Part shown: piece after piece, positions 13,824 to 15,279 of the stretch | Position numbering within the stretch: the first letter of the stretch is position 1 | Layout of the letters: each line of letters starts with the position of its first letter | Assembly: GCA_028702545.1 (NCBI GenBank) | Contig: JAQVOQ010000020.1 | Coordinates: 1-15,279 of the forward strand | Reading direction: 5' to 3' | DNA: 15,279 nt | DNA from: Clostridia bacterium | Lineage (GTDB): Bacteria > Bacillota > Clostridia > Christensenellales > UBA1242 | The notes under the pieces: model-generated | The model's database searches: none | The model's input: the letters and a program-made list of their open reading frames with translations, nothing else | Told to the model about the DNA's origin: nothing | Made by a program: the position numbers and the translations under genes

Positions 13824-14804
13824 TTGAGTTTTTCTTACGAAGTAAAATGTGAACTGGCACAACTGCCACTTGATAACGAATGTTGCTTTATTAGCGAACT
13901 TTCAGCAATTATTAGAACAAGTGCTGATATAAAGTTACAAAAAGGCAAATTTGCAATCGTAATCAAAACAGAAGTTGCCGAGCTTTACGAAAAAATTAAT
14001 AAAATACTTGAAAAACTTTATGGTTTTTCGGTTGAACTTGAAATCAGTGAAGACGATAGTTTTTTTTACGGCGTTCGTTACGAGATTAAAATTGATGTAG
14101 AGCATTCAACTAGAATATTAGAAGATTGCGGAATTATTTCATTTGACGATAATCATCAAATGCAATTTAATGGCGGAATAGATAAATATTTGGTTATGGA
14201 TGATTGTTGCAAAAGAAGTTATATTAGAGGTGTGTTTATAGGATGTGCGACAAGTAATATTGTACTTTCTAAAACTTTAGATCAAAAAAACAAAAAGCCA
14301 AGCTCAGGCTACCACTTAGAATTTGTTTTTTCTAGTGATGAGTTGGCTGGTGATTTTGCTAGTTTACTTGCTGAATTTGATATTATGAGCAAAAAAGTTG
14401 CAAGAAAATCAAGCTTTATAGTTTATTTAAAAGAAGGCGACCTAATTAGTGATATTTTAGCGTTAATTGGTGCTGGAAAAACTGTGTTAGCACTTCAAAA
14501 TGAAATTATTTTAAGAAGTTTAAGAAACAAAGTTAATAGACAAAATAATTGCGAAACAGGCAATATTAATAAGGTAGTAAATGCTAGTCTTAAACAAATA
14601 AATGCTATTAAAATAATTAGTGAAACAATAGGCATTGAAAGTTTGCCCCTAGCCCTTCAAGAAGTTGCTATGTTGAGGCTAGCAAATAGGGAAGAGAGTT
14701 TGGACGATTTAGTGTTATTATCAATTACTCCAATAACCAAAAGTGGACTAAATCACAGGTTTAGAAAACTTATTGAAATATCAAAAAACTTAAGCGAAAG
14801 GTAA
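13824..14804 (+). CDS. whiA: DNA-binding protein WhiA
   Basis: WhiA is a DNA-binding protein that needs sporulation-stage promoters in actinomycetes and affects cell division and chromosome segregation in Bacillus. The 326 residues have the usual length. An N-terminal domain related to LAGLIDADG homing endonucleases holds KRSYIRGVFIGCATSN (130-145) and GYHLEFVF (162-169). NRQNNCETGNI (238-248) leads to the C-terminal helix-turn-helix with SLDDLV and TKSGLNHRFRKL. The start is TTG with AAGGAAAGGTG ending 8 nt upstream; no Met occurs before residue 113, so TTG is secure. In most Bacillota whiA follows rapZ and yvcK; both are missing here. dnaE follows after 28 bp in the same direction, so the two are probably co-transcribed. 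Confidence 0.96.
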   Translation: MSFSYEVKCELAQLPLDNECCFISELSAIIRTSADIKLQKGKFAIVIKTEVAELYEKINKILEKLYGFSVELEISEDDSFFYGVRYEIKIDVEHSTRILEDCGIISFDDNHQMQFNGGIDKYLVMDDCCKRSYIRGVFIGCATSNIVLSKTLDQKNKKPSSGYHLEFVFSSDELAGDFASLLAEFDIMSKKVARKSSFIVYLKEGDLISDILALIGAGKTVLALQNEIILRSLRNKVNRQNNCETGNINKVVNASLKQINAIKIISETIGIESLPLALQEVAMLRLANREESLDDLVLLSITPITKSGLNHRFRKLIEISKNLSER

Positions 14805-14832
14805 ATAAAAAAAAACAAAAGGAAAAGTATAG

Positions 14833-15279
14833 ATGAAACCATTTGTTCACTTACATGTGCATACCGAATATAGCCTACTTGATGGTGTTGCAAGAATTAA
14901 AAAACTAATAAAAACAATAGGCGAATATAATATGCCAGCGATTGCGATAACCGATCACGGCAATTTGTTTGGTGCTTATAAATTTTATAAAGAAGTTATG
15001 AGTCACAACCAAAAAGTTAAAAACCATAATGCAAAAGAAGAAAATATAGATAATCAAAAAACACCTATAAAAGGTATAATAGGAAGCGAGTTTTATGTTG
15101 CGAGCGATAGGTTTCAAAGAGCGGGCCGACCAGAGCTTGCGCACTTAGTGCTACTTGCAAAAAATGATAAGGGATACAAAAATTTAGTAAAACTAAGTTC
15201 ACAAAGTTTTACAGAGGGCTTTTATTATAAACCTCGTATAGATTATGACCTGCTTGAAAAATACAGTGAGGGCTTAATA
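14833..15279 (+). CDS. dnaE: DNA polymerase III subunit alpha (DnaE), N-terminal part, cut by window end
   Basis: The open frame runs without a stop to the right edge, giving the first 149 residues of a protein that normally exceeds 1,100. It starts MKPFVHLHVHTEYSLLDGVA, the hallmark of the PHP domain of DnaE replicative polymerases, with H8 and H10, ITDHG (D41, H42), GSEFYVA (E86) and LAHLVLLAKN. Compared with family members, about 19 extra polar residues lie near 55-78, between FYKE and IKGIIG, and the Cys usual in GCE is serine (S85). The ATG has AAAGGA about 9 nt upstream and lies 28 bp after whiA. The PolC type is excluded by the N-terminal PHP domain without an OB or exonuclease region. 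Confidence 0.93.
   Translation, partial: MKPFVHLHVHTEYSLLDGVARIKKLIKTIGEYNMPAIAITDHGNLFGAYKFYKEVMSHNQKVKNHNAKEENIDNQKTPIKGIIGSEFYVASDRFQRAGRPELAHLVLLAKNDKGYKNLVKLSSQSFTEGFYYKPRIDYDLLEKYSEGLI

Noticed and set aside
14244..14253. TGTGCGACAA, matching the operator-like motif of the ArsR spacer.
   Set aside because: It is a single copy inside the whiA coding region, in codons for conserved residues, with no promoter nearby.
14905..15144. Minus-strand ORF opposite dnaE.
   Set aside because: The plus-strand frame here carries clear DnaE PHP motifs and is open to the window end.

Overview
The window is AT-rich bacterial DNA with standard-code genes. It has many Shine-Dalgarno (SD) sequences of the GGAGG/AAGG type, sigma-A-like promoters with 16-18 bp spacers, and short hairpin-plus-T-run terminators. 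Together with spoVG, degV, whiA and the uvrC-murB-PHP-whiA-dnaE gene order, this points to a low-GC Bacillota of the Clostridia type. The exact lineage cannot be fixed from sequence alone. Five of the fifteen genes appear to start with TTG or GTG. No tRNA, rRNA, insertion sequence, CRISPR array or phage gene was seen, and no gene-free stretch exceeds 300 bases.

Left part (1-4273): spoVG lies on the minus strand, followed by two terminators, and is divergent from murC (UDP-MurNAc:L-alanine ligase). rpmE (ribosomal protein L31, four-cysteine form) follows with its own strong promoter and a terminator. Then come prmC and prfA, the release-factor methyltransferase and its substrate RF1. A bidirectional hairpin separates prfA from the convergent degV.

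Middle part (4334-8991): degV (fatty-acid-binding protein) is divergent from an AI-2E/YtvI-type membrane protein, and each has a recognisable promoter. Next is a divergent pair: a small two-helix membrane protein with a Cys cluster and a Gly-rich tail (minus strand), and an ArsR/SmtB-type repressor (plus strand). Their shared 145 bp spacer carries two inverted operator-like half-sites, one at each promoter. asnS follows, with an extended -10 promoter and its own terminator.

Right part (8992-15279): uvrC has a promoter so close to its ATG that the mRNA may be leaderless. Next comes a membrane-anchored protein resembling an extracellular solute-binding protein but with no transporter partner. 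Its SD lies inside the terminator hairpin of uvrC. murB and a PHP-domain phosphoesterase follow and are tightly spaced, then whiA with its own promoter, and the first 149 codons of dnaE, cut by the window edge. The rapZ (yvcJ) and yvcK genes that often sit between murB and whiA in Bacillota are absent.

Most of the window is housekeeping: cell-wall precursor synthesis, translation, DNA repair and replication. The parts worth a second look are the Gly-rich protein/ArsR pair with its paired sites, the orphan binding-protein-like gene with its hairpin-sequestered SD, and the possible leaderless uvrC.
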